A stretch of 61,770 bases of DNA from CBFHND01 sp965657085 (GTDB taxonomy: Bacteria; Pseudomonadota; Alphaproteobacteria; Rhodobacterales; Rhodobacteraceae), in assembly GCA_965657085.1 (NCBI GenBank), contig CBFHND010000021.1, positions 1 through 61,770 of the forward strand, in the 5' to 3' direction. Position numbers and translations under genes: made by a program. Within the stretch, counting starts at the first letter, position 1, and each line of letters opens with the position of its first letter. The notes beneath the pieces are model-generated. The model was not told the origin of the DNA and made no database searches. It saw nothing but the letters and a program-made list of their open reading frames with translations. Below, piece after piece: positions 35,073 through 42,127 of the stretch.

Positions 35073-36100
35073 GACGCCAGCCCCAGTTGGATCAGCATCT
35101 CTTCTTCCTGCGGCGGCAGTTTCGAAGCCGAACGGAGTTGGCCTTGCATGGCCTGATACTCTGGCTGTGCCAGCAATTCGTCGCGTTTGGCGATGTGCAG
35201 GCGCACGGCCTCATCGTGCAGATCGCCCACGCCTTTCAGTGTCTTCAACGCCTTCATCTCGCGATTGAGCGCGGGCAGGTATTTCTGGATCGAGGTATCT
35301 TCCCACGCCGGATCATTGCGCTCGCGCCAATACGTGTCGTCAAAAGCGCGATTTTCGCGGTTCACGTCGCCCCGGTCGTTCTTGACCAGGTAGCTGTCGA
35401 GGCTGCGCAGCGCATAGTGGTTGAGCGTGGCGAAAGCGCGGCTGCCTGCGGCCGGAAACCGGCGGATGCGGCGCGGGTTGGCGGCCACGAGGAAGCGATG
35501 CGGCACCTTGCGCCCCGAGGCGTCTGTCCAACTGGGCCGCTTTTTCGGCGCCAGCTTGGATTTGAAGAAAGGGCGATGCGCGCCGTAGTATTGAAGTGGA
35601 AAGTCATGGCGGATCAGTGACTTGACCTCAATCGCGGCCTCACCGCACCACAGGTCGGGGTTGTGGCTGCGGGTGAACTGTTCGATCACCGGGCGGTCCT
35701 CATAGGCGTCCACGTCGTCATTGGCGAAAAATTGGAAATTGATGCTGATGGCTTGGGGGGTGCCGCAGGCCTCGATCAGGGCAGGGATCGTACCGTCGCC
35801 CACGTGAATGTTCAGGAATTCGTCCACATCCGCGACCCAGACCCAATCGGCCCCCGCGATCACATCCTGTTTGCGCGCGTCCTTCAGCGCCTCCATCTGG
35901 TAATTGCGGCCCTGGGCGGGGTTGGGCAGGTGCTGCACCACGCCGTGTTCGGCCAGCGCGTCCAGCAAACGATCGGTCGCATCGGTGCAATCGTTTGAAT
36001 AGAAAAGGAAATCCGTCACCCCAAGGATGCGGTGAAAGGCGATCCATTCCAACAGGAACGGCCCCTCGTTCTTGACGCAGGTGACAGCCGTTATGCGCAT
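35069..36100 (-). CDS. Family 2-like glycosyltransferase, copy A
   Basis: A 343-residue GT-A protein and first gene of the leftward cluster. MRITAVTCVKNEGPFLLEWI, FLFYSNDCTDATDRLLDAL and DVDEFLNIHVGDGTIPALIE match copies B and C; ATLNHYALRSLDSYLVKNDR is the shared distal block. ATG 36100 matches the paralogue starts; the open frame extends 17 codons further upstream. It is divergent from the MoxR gene across a ~220-bp region that must hold the cluster promoter. Confidence 0.82.
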   Translation of the reverse strand: MRITAVTCVKNEGPFLLEWIAFHRILGVTDFLFYSNDCTDATDRLLDALAEHGVVQHLPNPAQGRNYQMEALKDARKQDVIAGADWVWVADVDEFLNIHVGDGTIPALIEACGTPQAISINFQFFANDDVDAYEDRPVIEQFTRSHNPDLWCGEAAIEVKSLIRHDFPLQYYGAHRPFFKSKLAPKKRPSWTDASGRKVPHRFLVAANPRRIRRFPAAGSRAFATLNHYALRSLDSYLVKNDRGDVNRENRAFDDTYWRERNDPAWEDTSIQKYLPALNREMKALKTLKGVGDLHDEAVRLHIAKRDELLAQPEYQAMQGQLRSASKLPPQEEEMLIQLGLAS

Positions 36101-36319
36101 ATACGCGCCTTTGCCCTGCCGATCATCGGGTGGCCCATGGTTTTGCCTCATCCGCCGTACTGGCGCCTTTACGGGTTGCGGTGCCGCAGATTTGCGTCCG
36201 AACCTCTTTTATTGCGTTAATATCATGCCATTCACGGGGAGTTCCGTCAATCTTTGCGCAGCTTTGCGGGGTTGACGGCACCGACATGTGGTGCAGGTTG
36301 TGGAACAAAGGAGATGTCC

Positions 36320-37228
36320 ATGACCAAACCCGCCTCGATCGACGCTGTGCAGGCGATGCTGTCCGATGAGGGCTATGTGTGTGACCGGGCGCTCGGCACG
36401 GTTGTGTTTCTGGCGCTGACGCTGGGCCGTCCGCTTTTCCTCGAAGGGGAGGCGGGCGTGGGCAAGACCGAGATCGCCAAGGCGCTGGCCGCCTCCATGG
36501 GGCGGCGTCTGATCCGGTTGCAATGCTACGAGGGGCTGGATGCGTCCTCTGCCGTGTATGAGTGGAATTTCCCGGCGCAGATGATCGCCATTCGCACGGC
36601 CGAGGCCAGCGGCAATGCCGACCGCGAGATGTTGCAGACCGAACTGTTCAGCCCCGATTTCCTGATTGAACGCCCCTTGCTGGAGGCGATGCGCCCCGAC
36701 GAGAACGGCGCGCCGGTGCTTCTGATCGATGAATTGGACCGCACGGATGAGCCGTTTGAGGCATTCCTGCTGGAAGCGCTCAGTGATTTTCAGGTGACGA
36801 TCCCGGAACTGGGCACTATCGCGGCGCCAGAACCGCCCATTGTCATCGTCACCTCCAACCGCACCCGCGAGGTGCACGACGCGCTCAAACGGCGGTGCCT
36901 TTATCACTGGGTCGACTACCCCAACTTCGACCGCGAAATGGACATCCTGCACGCCCGCGCGCCCGAGGCTGCCGAAACCCTCAGCCGCGAGGTCGTGGCC
37001 TTTGTGCAGGCGCTGCGGACCGAGGATCTGTTCAAGAAGCCGGGCGTGGCCGAAACCATCGACTGGGCCAAATGCCTGCTGGCGCTGGATGTCATCGCGC
37101 TGAGCCCCGAGGTCATCGCCGACACGCTGGGCGCGATCCTGAAATACCAGGACGACATTGCCAAACTGCACGGATCAGAGGCCAAGCGCATCCTTGACCA
37201 AGCCCGCGCCACGCTGGAACCGGCATGA
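36320..37228 (+). CDS. MoxR-family AAA+ ATPase
   Basis: A 302-residue AAA+ chaperone. Walker A FLEGEAGVGKTEIAKALA (~40-57), Walker B PVLLIDELDRTDEPF, sensor IVIVTSNRTREVHDALKRRC. The subgroup feature LQCYEGLDASSAVYEWNFPA is typical of the MoxR proteins paired with CoxE-like VWA proteins. AAGGAG lies 6 bp before ATG 36320, which decides the start over ATG 36314. Such pairs assist metal-cofactor insertion, e.g. in CO-dehydrogenase-type enzymes, but no client gene is adjacent. Confidence 0.9.
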   Translation: MTKPASIDAVQAMLSDEGYVCDRALGTVVFLALTLGRPLFLEGEAGVGKTEIAKALAASMGRRLIRLQCYEGLDASSAVYEWNFPAQMIAIRTAEASGNADREMLQTELFSPDFLIERPLLEAMRPDENGAPVLLIDELDRTDEPFEAFLLEALSDFQVTIPELGTIAAPEPPIVIVTSNRTREVHDALKRRCLYHWVDYPNFDREMDILHARAPEAAETLSREVVAFVQALRTEDLFKKPGVAETIDWAKCLLALDVIALSPEVIADTLGAILKYQDDIAKLHGSEAKRILDQARATLEPA

Positions 37229-37259
37229 TCTTTCTTTGGGTCGAAAATACTTCGGGGGT

Positions 37260-37278
37260 CCGGGGGTAGAACCCCCGG
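37260..37278. repeat. Intergenic hairpin between MoxR and CoxE-like genes
   Basis: CCGGGGGT and ACCCCCGG form a perfect 8-bp stem with loop AGA. It is preceded by CGAAAATACTTCGGGGGT and has no T-run, so it is more like a REP/attenuation element than a terminator. The downstream gene starts at TTG only 10 bp after it, so it could affect translation. Confidence 0.6.
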
Positions 37279-37287
37279 GGGCACCGC

Positions 37288-38556
37288 TTGGTCGAACATA
37301 TCCCTTTGGAATTGCCGGACAATCCCAAGCTGGCAGGCAATATCACCCACTTCGCGCGGGCTTTGCGCCGGGCGGGTCTGCCCATCGGGCCGGGGCGTGT
37401 CATTGACGCCATTCGTGCAGTGGAGGCCGCAGGGTTCACCGAGAAACGCGATTTCTACTGGACGCTGCACGCTTGTTTCGTGAACCGGCCTGAACACCGC
37501 GCGGTCTTTGCCCAGATCTTTCGCCTGTACTGGCGTGATCCTCGGTATCTTGAGCATATGATGGCCGCGATGTTGCCGGCCGTGCGTGGTGTGGCCGAGG
37601 ATCGCACCGCACAGGCCGCCGAGAAGCGCGCCGCCGAGGCGCTGCTCGATGGGGCCGAAGCGCCCGATATGGGGCCAGAAAAGGAGGACGACGAGGGCGA
37701 AACCCAGATCGAGGTCGATGCGAGCCTGACCACCTCCGCCGAGGAAAAGCTGAAATCGCTGGATTTCGAACAGATGAGCACCGCCGAGATGGCGGCGGCC
37801 AAACGGATGCTGGCGCGCATGGCGCTGCCGGTGCAGCCGATGCGGTCGCGGCGAATGAAGCCATCGCTTCAGGGCCGTGTGGATGCGGCCCGCACCCTGC
37901 GCGCAGCGATGCGGCGCGGCGGCGAATTGCACGATATCCACATGCGCAAACACCGGGAACGGTGGCCGAATCTCGTGGTGCTTTGCGACATCTCCGGCTC
38001 CATGAGCCAGTACAGCCGCGTGGTGCTGCACTTCTTGCACGCGGTCAGCAATGCCAAGGGAGCGGGCTGGGCCAAGGTCCATGCTTTCACCTTCGGCACC
38101 AGGCTGACCAACATCACCCGCCATCTGGCACAGCGGGATGTGGACGCAGCGCTGGCCGCCGCCGGGGCCGAGGCGCAGGACTGGGAAGGCGGCACGCGCA
38201 TCGGCACCTGTCTTGAGGCGTTCAACCGCGATTGGTCGCGCCGGGTTCTGGGGCAGGGGGCGGTGGTTCTGCTGATCACCGATGGTCTGGACCGGGACGA
38301 CCCCGGCGCCCTGTCGCGTCAAATGGAGCGGTTGCACCTGTCGGCGCGGCGGCTGATCTGGCTGAACCCCTTGTTGCGCTGGGATCAATTCGCGCCCAAG
38401 GCGCGGGGGATCGCTGCCATGCTGCCCCATGTGGACAGCTTTCGCGCAGGTCACAACATCGCCTCGCTGGAGCAGTTGGCCGAGGTCATTTCAAAGGCTG
38501 ACGATGTGGGCGAAAAGGCCCGCCTGATGCGCGCGTTGCAGTCGGATTCGGTCTAA
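37288..38556 (+). CDS. CoxE-like VWA-domain protein
   Basis: A 422-residue cytosolic protein. After a helical N-terminal region (FARALRRAGLPIGPGRVIDA) comes an acidic linker and a VWA domain with the MIDAS metal site: VVLCDISGSMSQYSRV (DxSxS) and VLLITDGLDRDD. This is the partner type of MoxR ATPases (CoxE/YehP-like). The start is TTG 37288, the only start near the family N-terminus (LVEHIPLELPDNPKLAGNIT). It lies 59 bp after the MoxR gene, with a hairpin between. Confidence 0.87.
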   Translation: MVEHIPLELPDNPKLAGNITHFARALRRAGLPIGPGRVIDAIRAVEAAGFTEKRDFYWTLHACFVNRPEHRAVFAQIFRLYWRDPRYLEHMMAAMLPAVRGVAEDRTAQAAEKRAAEALLDGAEAPDMGPEKEDDEGETQIEVDASLTTSAEEKLKSLDFEQMSTAEMAAAKRMLARMALPVQPMRSRRMKPSLQGRVDAARTLRAAMRRGGELHDIHMRKHRERWPNLVVLCDISGSMSQYSRVVLHFLHAVSNAKGAGWAKVHAFTFGTRLTNITRHLAQRDVDAALAAAGAEAQDWEGGTRIGTCLEAFNRDWSRRVLGQGAVVLLITDGLDRDDPGALSRQMERLHLSARRLIWLNPLLRWDQFAPKARGIAAMLPHVDSFRAGHNIASLEQLAEVISKADDVGEKARLMRALQSDSV

Positions 38557-38585
38557 GCCATTGATCTGAAAGCAGGATATTGGTG

Positions 38586-38599
38586 TTGATCTGGGTCAA
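38586..38599. promoter_or_regulatory. FNR-type box upstream of the sulfur transporter
   Basis: TTGAT-CTGG-GTCAA matches the FNR/FnrL-family consensus TTGAY-N4-RTCAA at all ten defined positions. It is ~62 bp before the ATG at 38661. This suggests control by oxygen or nitric oxide through an FNR/Dnr-type regulator. Confidence 0.6.
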
Positions 38600-38624
38600 G
38601 TCACACTGCCGCACACCATGATAT

Positions 38625-38640
38625 ATTCAGCCATGCGAAT
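38625..38640. promoter_or_regulatory. ATTC-N8-GAAT operator, SqrR/BigR type
   Basis: ATTC AGCCATGC GAAT is exactly the ATTC-N8-GAAT pattern described for the persulfide-sensing ArsR-type repressor SqrR of Rhodobacter. It is 26 bp downstream of the FNR-type box and 20 bp before the ATG, a position fit for repression. No sqrR/bigR gene is in the window. Confidence 0.65.
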
Positions 38641-38660
38641 GTATCATGGGAGATGAGATC

Positions 38661-39212
38661 ATGACACTCAACTGGAAATCAGGGGGGCTGCTTTTGGGGG
38701 CGGTGTTCTTCCTGGCTGTGTTGCTGGTCAAGCCGATTGGCGTCAGCACGCAGTTCGTGATTCTGGACGGGATCATCGCCGATGCGGTGAACCCCGGCCT
38801 TGTGACGCAGACCGAAGACGGCTTTGCCTCGACCAACGCTTACCTCGCCAAATCGGGCGGCAAATATGCCAAGGCGGTGGCGAATCCATGGAACTACGGC
38901 TTTGTCTTCGTGCTGGCGATGATGCTCGGGGCCTTCGCCTCCACCATGGCGCGCGGGGGGCTGAGCAAGGATGAGCGCACATCGCCCGCGCTGTGGCGGG
39001 CCAACTTTGGCGACGGGGCGGCCAAACGCTATGCCGTGGCCTTTCTGGGCGGTTTCGTTGTGCTTTACGGCGCGCGGCTGGCGGGGGGCTGTACCTCGGG
39101 GCATATGATGTCGGGCATGATGCAGACCGCGCTGTCGGGCTACATCTTTGCCGCGGGTGCCTTTGCCGCTGCAATTCCTTTGTCCATCTATCTTTTCAAA
39201 CAGGAGGCCTGA
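38661..39212 (+). CDS. YeeE/YedE-family sulfur transporter, first half
   Basis: A 183-residue membrane protein starting MTLNWKSGGLLLGAVFFLAV, with about four to five helices. RLAGGCTSGHMMSGM holds the conserved Cys of the YeeE/YedE (thiosulfate- or sulfur-compound-transport) family. An ATG five codons upstream is possible. It is encoded separately from the second half, which starts 4 bp after its stop, so the two probably assemble into one pore. Regulation by sulfide or persulfide and oxygen is suggested by the two boxes upstream. Confidence 0.88.
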   Translation: MTLNWKSGGLLLGAVFFLAVLLVKPIGVSTQFVILDGIIADAVNPGLVTQTEDGFASTNAYLAKSGGKYAKAVANPWNYGFVFVLAMMLGAFASTMARGGLSKDERTSPALWRANFGDGAAKRYAVAFLGGFVVLYGARLAGGCTSGHMMSGMMQTALSGYIFAAGAFAAAIPLSIYLFKQEA

Positions 39213-39215
39213 GCC

Positions 39216-39806
39216 ATGACATCCATTCTTCTGGCACTTGTGATCGGGGCCGCCTTTGGCGCGGTTCTGGACCGGATCGGGGCCACCAATCCCACGTGGA
39301 TCGGGCGGATGCTGAACCTGACCAACCTGCACCTGATGAAAACGATCCTGATGGCCATTGGCACCGGATCGGTCCTGATGTTTTCAGGGCAAATGATCGG
39401 CGTGGTCGATGTGGGCCACATGTCGGTGAAGACAGCCTATGTGGGCGTCTTTCTGGGCGGTTTGCTGCTGGGCGCGGGCTGGGCGCTGTCAGGCTATTGT
39501 CCGGGAACCGGCGTCTGTGCAGCCGCGTCAGGGCGCAAGGACGCGTGGTTCTTCGTGGCAGGCGGTCTGGTGGGGGCTGCGGCCTACATGGTGACGTATC
39601 CCGCGTGGAAGGCCTCGGGGCTGCTGGATGCCGTAGCCGGGGGCAAGGTCACGTTGGGGGCGATCCCCGGATCGGGCTATGACGGCCTGACGGGGTTGCC
39701 GGGTGACATCGTGGGTATCGTGATGGGCCTGATTTTCGTGGCCATCGCCTTTGCCTTGCCCGACCGGCTGTTGCCACAGCAGGGCAAGGCCGTGCCTGCC
39801 GAATGA
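39216..39806 (+). CDS. YeeE/YedE-family sulfur transporter, second half
   Basis: A 196-residue membrane protein with five hydrophobic helices. GWALSGYCPGTGVCAAASGR carries the second conserved Cys motif (GYCPGTG) of the family. A loop at AVAGGKVTLGAIPGSGYDGL lies on one side of the membrane. With the preceding gene it forms the split two-domain arrangement seen next to bigR/sqrR-type regulators. It is followed by a hairpin and the convergent purL. Confidence 0.88.
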   Translation: MTSILLALVIGAAFGAVLDRIGATNPTWIGRMLNLTNLHLMKTILMAIGTGSVLMFSGQMIGVVDVGHMSVKTAYVGVFLGGLLLGAGWALSGYCPGTGVCAAASGRKDAWFFVAGGLVGAAAYMVTYPAWKASGLLDAVAGGKVTLGAIPGSGYDGLTGLPGDIVGIVMGLIFVAIAFALPDRLLPQQGKAVPAE

Positions 39807-39809
39807 TAA

Positions 39810-39843
39810 AATGCGCGGCCTCCGGAGAAGGGGGCCGCGCATT
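39810..39843. terminator. Hairpin between convergent yeeE-like and purL genes
   Basis: Arms AATGCGCGGCC and GGCCGCGCATT (11 bp, perfect) with a 12-base loop, placed just after the transporter stop and 26 bp from the purL stop. There is no long T-run on either side, so termination efficiency is uncertain. Confidence 0.55.
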
Positions 39844-39868
39844 GCAGAGAAGGGGGTTGCAATCAGAC

Positions 39869-42028
39869 TTAGGCCACCGCCGCCGCGAAGGATGTGCGGT
39901 AGATGTCGGCCAGTTCGGCCAAGGGGGCGGACACGCCACCAAAGCGCACCATGTCGCTGCCGAATTTTCCAACGCTTTCAATGGGAACGCCTGCATTTTG
40001 TGCGGCGATCATCAGCGCCTCGGCCTGATCAAAGTTGCACGCCACCAGATAACGCGCCTGATCTTCACCAAAGAGCGTGGGCGTGTCAGCGAAATCGAGC
40101 GTGACACCTACGCCCGCGCCCTCGGCCAATTCGAACGCCGCCAAGGCAAGGCCACCGTCGCTGAGATCGGTGCAGGCCTTGATCAAATCGCGGTTGTCGC
40201 GGATGAACTGGCCGTTGCGGGCTTCGGCGTCCAGATCGACATGCGGCGCATCGCCCTCGACACGGCCAAAGACCTCGGCCAGCAGGGCCGATTGGCCCAG
40301 ATGCCCGGCGGTTTCACCGATCACAAGGGCCACGTGACCCTCGCGCACATCACAGCCGATGATGGTGTCGGGATGGTCGATCAGGCCCACGGCGCCGATG
40401 GTCGGCGTCGGCAGGATGGCGGCCCCGTCGGTTTCGTTGTAAAGCGACACGTTGCCAGACACGATGGGCATGTCCAGCGCCGTCACGGCGGCCCCGATGC
40501 CTTTGATGGCACCCACGAATTGACCCATGATTTCAGGCTTTTCGGGGTTGCCGAAGTTCATGTTGTCGGTGGTCGCCAAGGGGCGCGCGCCGACGGCACA
40601 GAGGTTGCGATAGGCCTCGGCCACGGCCTGTTTGCCACCCTCGACCGGGTTGGCCGCCACGTAGCGCGGCGTGACGTCCGAGGTAAAGGCCAGCGCCTTG
40701 TCGGTGCCATGCACCCGAACGATGCCCGATCCAAGGCCCGGCGTGCGCGCCGTGTCGGCCATGACCATCGTGTCATATTGTTCATAGACCCATTGCTTGC
40801 CCGCGTAGTTGGGCGAGGAAATCAGCGCCTTCAAACCATCGATCGGGTCGATGCCCGGCACGTCGCCCATCGGCTCGGCTGCGGGTGTTTCGACCCAAGG
40901 GCGGTCATATTCAGGGGCGGAACTGGCCAGTTTGGACAGCGGTATATCCGCCATGACCGCACCGTTCTGCATGATCAGGAAACGGTCTTCGGTGATGGTT
41001 TCGCCGACGATGGCGAAATCGAGGTCCCATTTGTCGAAGACGGCCTTGGCCTCGGCTTCAAGCTCGGGCTTGAGGACCATCAACATGCGTTCCTGCGATT
41101 CCGACAGCATCATCTCGTAGGCGGTCATGTTGGGTTCGCGCACCGGCACGCTTTCCAGGTCAAGCCGGATGCCCAGGCCGCCCTTGTCGCCCATTTCCAC
41201 GGCGGAACAGGTGAGGCCCGCAGCGCCCATATCCTGAATGGAGATCACGGCACCGGTCTGCATCAGCTCCAGCGTGGCTTCCATCAGGCGCTTTTCGGTG
41301 AAGGGGTCGCCCACCTGCACCGTGGGGCGCTTTTCCTCGATGGTGTCGTCGAATTCAGCCGAGGCCATGGTCGCACCGCCCACACCGTCACGGCCTGTCT
41401 TGGCCCCGAGGTAGACCACGGGCATTCCGATACCCGAGGCGGCGGAATAGAAAATCTTGTCTGCATCTGCGAGGCCGGCAGCAAAGGCATTCACAAGGCA
41501 GTTGCCGTTGTAGGCCGCGTCAAAGCGCACTTCGCCGCCCGCACAAGGCACGCCGAAACAGTTGCCATACCCGCCGATGCCTTCGACCACGCCGTTGACC
41601 AGTTGCCGGGTCTTCCAGTGATCGGGCATGCCGAAACTGAGGCTGTTCATCGAAGCGATCGGGCGCGCGCCCATGGTGAAGACATCGCGCAGGATGCCCC
41701 CCACGCCCGTGGCCGCCCCTTGGTAGGGTTCGATGTAGGAGGGGTGGTTGTGGCTTTCCATCTTGAACACCACCGCCTGACCATCGCCGATGTCCACGAC
41801 GCCCGCGTTCTCGCCGGGGCCGCAGATGACTTGCGGGCCGGTTGTTGGCAGGGTGCGCAGCCACCTCTTGGAGGATTTGTAGGAACAGTGTTCGTTCCAC
41901 ATCGCCGAAAAGATTCCCAGTTCGGTGAAGGTGGGTTCGCGGCCAATGATCTCTAGCAGGCGCGTGTATTCATCGTCACTCAGGCCATGACTGGCAATCA
42001 ATTCTGGCGTGATGGCTGGCTCGGTCAT
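39869..42028 (-). CDS. purL: Phosphoribosylformylglycinamidine synthase subunit PurL
   Basis: A 719-residue ATP-dependent synthase for the fourth step of purine synthesis, the small-PurL type that needs separate PurS and PurQ. FSAMWNEHCSYKSSKRWLRT, VVFKMESHNHPSYIEPYQGA and ATGVGGILRDVFTMGARPIA are hallmark catalytic and nucleotide-binding blocks; DLSDGGLALAAFELAEG marks the second half. The start at 42028 gives the standard length. purQ and purS are not in the window. Confidence 0.95.
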   Translation of the reverse strand: MTEPAITPELIASHGLSDDEYTRLLEIIGREPTFTELGIFSAMWNEHCSYKSSKRWLRTLPTTGPQVICGPGENAGVVDIGDGQAVVFKMESHNHPSYIEPYQGAATGVGGILRDVFTMGARPIASMNSLSFGMPDHWKTRQLVNGVVEGIGGYGNCFGVPCAGGEVRFDAAYNGNCLVNAFAAGLADADKIFYSAASGIGMPVVYLGAKTGRDGVGGATMASAEFDDTIEEKRPTVQVGDPFTEKRLMEATLELMQTGAVISIQDMGAAGLTCSAVEMGDKGGLGIRLDLESVPVREPNMTAYEMMLSESQERMLMVLKPELEAEAKAVFDKWDLDFAIVGETITEDRFLIMQNGAVMADIPLSKLASSAPEYDRPWVETPAAEPMGDVPGIDPIDGLKALISSPNYAGKQWVYEQYDTMVMADTARTPGLGSGIVRVHGTDKALAFTSDVTPRYVAANPVEGGKQAVAEAYRNLCAVGARPLATTDNMNFGNPEKPEIMGQFVGAIKGIGAAVTALDMPIVSGNVSLYNETDGAAILPTPTIGAVGLIDHPDTIIGCDVREGHVALVIGETAGHLGQSALLAEVFGRVEGDAPHVDLDAEARNGQFIRDNRDLIKACTDLSDGGLALAAFELAEGAGVGVTLDFADTPTLFGEDQARYLVACNFDQAEALMIAAQNAGVPIESVGKFGSDMVRFGGVSAPLAELADIYRTSFAAAVA

Positions 42029-42127
42029 AGGCCTCAGTTTCCCCCGGATGGCAGACGTTGCGCGTCTCTTACAAGGAAGGACGCGTGGGGGAAAGGGGTC
42101 ACCCGACGGGGCCGGGGCCAGACCGTC

